Below are positions 13,182 through 13,623 of a stretch of 13,623 nucleotides of DNA, piece by piece (the first letter of the stretch is position 1; the number at the start of each line of letters is the position of its first letter). This DNA comes from CAG-390 sp964590755 (GTDB lineage Bacteria; Bacillota; Clostridia; Oscillospirales; CAG-272): positions 1 to 13,623 of the forward strand of contig CAZPYK010000041.1 of assembly GCA_964590755.1 (NCBI GenBank), in the 5' to 3' direction. A program made the position numbers and the translations under genes. The notes under the pieces were generated by a model, which saw nothing but the letters and a program-made list of their open reading frames with translations, had not been told where the DNA came from and made no database searches.

Positions 13182-13559
13182 ATGAAAAGACTTGCTTTAG
13201 AAGAATATAAACATTATGTATCTGTCAATCCTGAATTGGCGGCAATCCTTCGAAAAGAAGAAAATTCGATTGTGTTAATATCGGATATGGAGTATGGCGG
13301 TGACGCGGAGCGCTTGCGCATTGAACATATGTTTTTTGAATTAGATATGTCCATGCCTTTTAGCGAAAGTATTGTTGCCTGCAGAGACCGATATGCGGGC
13401 GGAATAACCTTCCCAATTGAGAATTGTGATTCTTTCGATGCGGCGTTTTCTTTCTTTGTTGATCAATCGGATTCAATGGAGTATTGGCTGATTGATAACA
13501 CTTTGTGGAAAGAAATCGCTACGCTTGAATTTGATGAAATATTTGTTGTGGCACAATGA
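13182..13559 (+). CDS. Acidic protein of unknown function between the endonuclease and methyltransferase genes
   Basis: I do not recognise this 125-residue protein. It is strongly acidic (25 Asp or Glu against 10 Lys or Arg), has no signal peptide or membrane helix, and contains several aromatic-hydrophobic stretches (HMFFELDMSMPFSES, FDAAFSFFVDQ, MEYWLIDNTLW). It looks like a small folded alpha/beta protein. The gene starts seven bases after the HNH stop; AAGGG lies about nine bases before the ATG. It ends in a TGA that overlaps an ATG (ATGA), typical of coupled genes. Its place inside the cassette suggests a function tied to restriction or modification, for example an inhibitor, specificity partner or DNA mimic. 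That is inference from position and charge only. The methyltransferase motif continues in the same reading frame just after its stop. Confidence 0.8.
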   Translation: MKRLALEEYKHYVSVNPELAAILRKEENSIVLISDMEYGGDAERLRIEHMFFELDMSMPFSESIVACRDRYAGGITFPIENCDSFDAAFSFFVDQSDSMEYWLIDNTLWKEIATLEFDEIFVVAQ

Positions 13560-13623
13560 CAGTTTTCAGGAATCGGCGGTATTGATCTCGGCTTTAAGCA
13601 GGCAGGATTTGAGATCGCGTGGG
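13556..13623 (+). CDS. DNA cytosine-C5 methyltransferase, N-terminal fragment (cut by the window edge)
   Basis: The last 61 bases in frame from 13563 read FSGIGGIDLGFKQAGFEIAW, the unmistakable motif I (S-adenosylmethionine binding) of a cytosine-C5 methyltransferase. The remaining motifs, including the catalytic Pro-Cys, lie outside the window. The ATG that overlaps the preceding stop (13556-13558) reads MTVFRNRRY and is out of frame with motif I. In the motif I frame the previous codons are TGA CAG, so no ordinary start codon precedes the motif. Two extra T in the run 13563-13566 would give MTVFSGIGG, a normal beginning. So the gene is frameshifted at its start, phase-variable, read by recoding, or affected by a sequence error. 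It would protect the host from the HNH enzyme. Confidence 0.85.

Noticed and set aside
13557..13562. TGA read as an amino acid, fusing the acidic protein to the methyltransferase
   Set aside because: TGA ends several certain genes in this window (rpsP, vsr, the aminopeptidase), so a changed code is unlikely; a local frameshift explains the layout better. Programmed read-through is not excluded.

Overview
The window looks like the chromosome of an uncultured, fairly GC-rich member of the Clostridia (Firmicutes/Bacillota). The reasons are the ylxM-ffh-rpsP-khpA gene order, the YqeG family phosphatase, GGAGG-type ribosome binding sites with several TTG and GTG starts, textbook sigma-A promoters (TTGACA-17-TATAAT) and compact hairpin/T-run terminators. 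No RNA gene could be recognised. The species cannot be fixed from the sequence alone.

Layout. (1) 1-348: the end of an SGNH/GDSL-type hydrolase with a strong terminator. (2) 400-3789, minus strand: L-lactate dehydrogenase, glycerol kinase and an alanine-rich coiled-coil protein of unknown function. glpK has its own promoter and its own terminator, and that terminator lies directly in front of the ldh ribosome binding site. (3) 3843-6233, minus strand: a protein-targeting and ribosome operon, ylxM-ffh-rpsP-khpA, with a near-consensus promoter and a strong terminator. The rimM-trmD-rplS genes that usually follow are absent. (4) 6296-9026, plus strand: yqeG, an endonuclease-IV-like TIM-barrel protein and an M24 aminopeptidase, probably one operon, ending in a bidirectional terminator shared with mscL. 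(5) 9038-10704, minus strand: mscL with a long charged C-terminal helix and a perfect consensus promoter, then a stand-alone ABC/AAA-type ATPase.

(6) 10728-13623 is the accessory part and is visibly richer in A+T after about 11.2 kb. It starts with a tandem array of a 165-bp structured repeat (two full units and one partial), each unit carrying a near-perfect 40-bp palindrome. An orphan TnpV-type transposon gene follows. Then comes a compact restriction-modification cassette: Xre-type regulator, Vsr-type endonuclease, HNH endonuclease, an acidic 125-residue protein that I do not recognise, and the first codons of a cytosine-C5 methyltransferase cut by the window edge. Genes in the cassette are spaced or overlapped by a few bases. 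A dyad covers the cassette promoter, which fits autoregulation.

The observations most worth following are the methyltransferase start, where the ATG overlapping the upstream stop is out of frame with the conserved FSGIGG motif at a short T tract, the unknown acidic gene inside the cassette, and the 165-bp repeat array.
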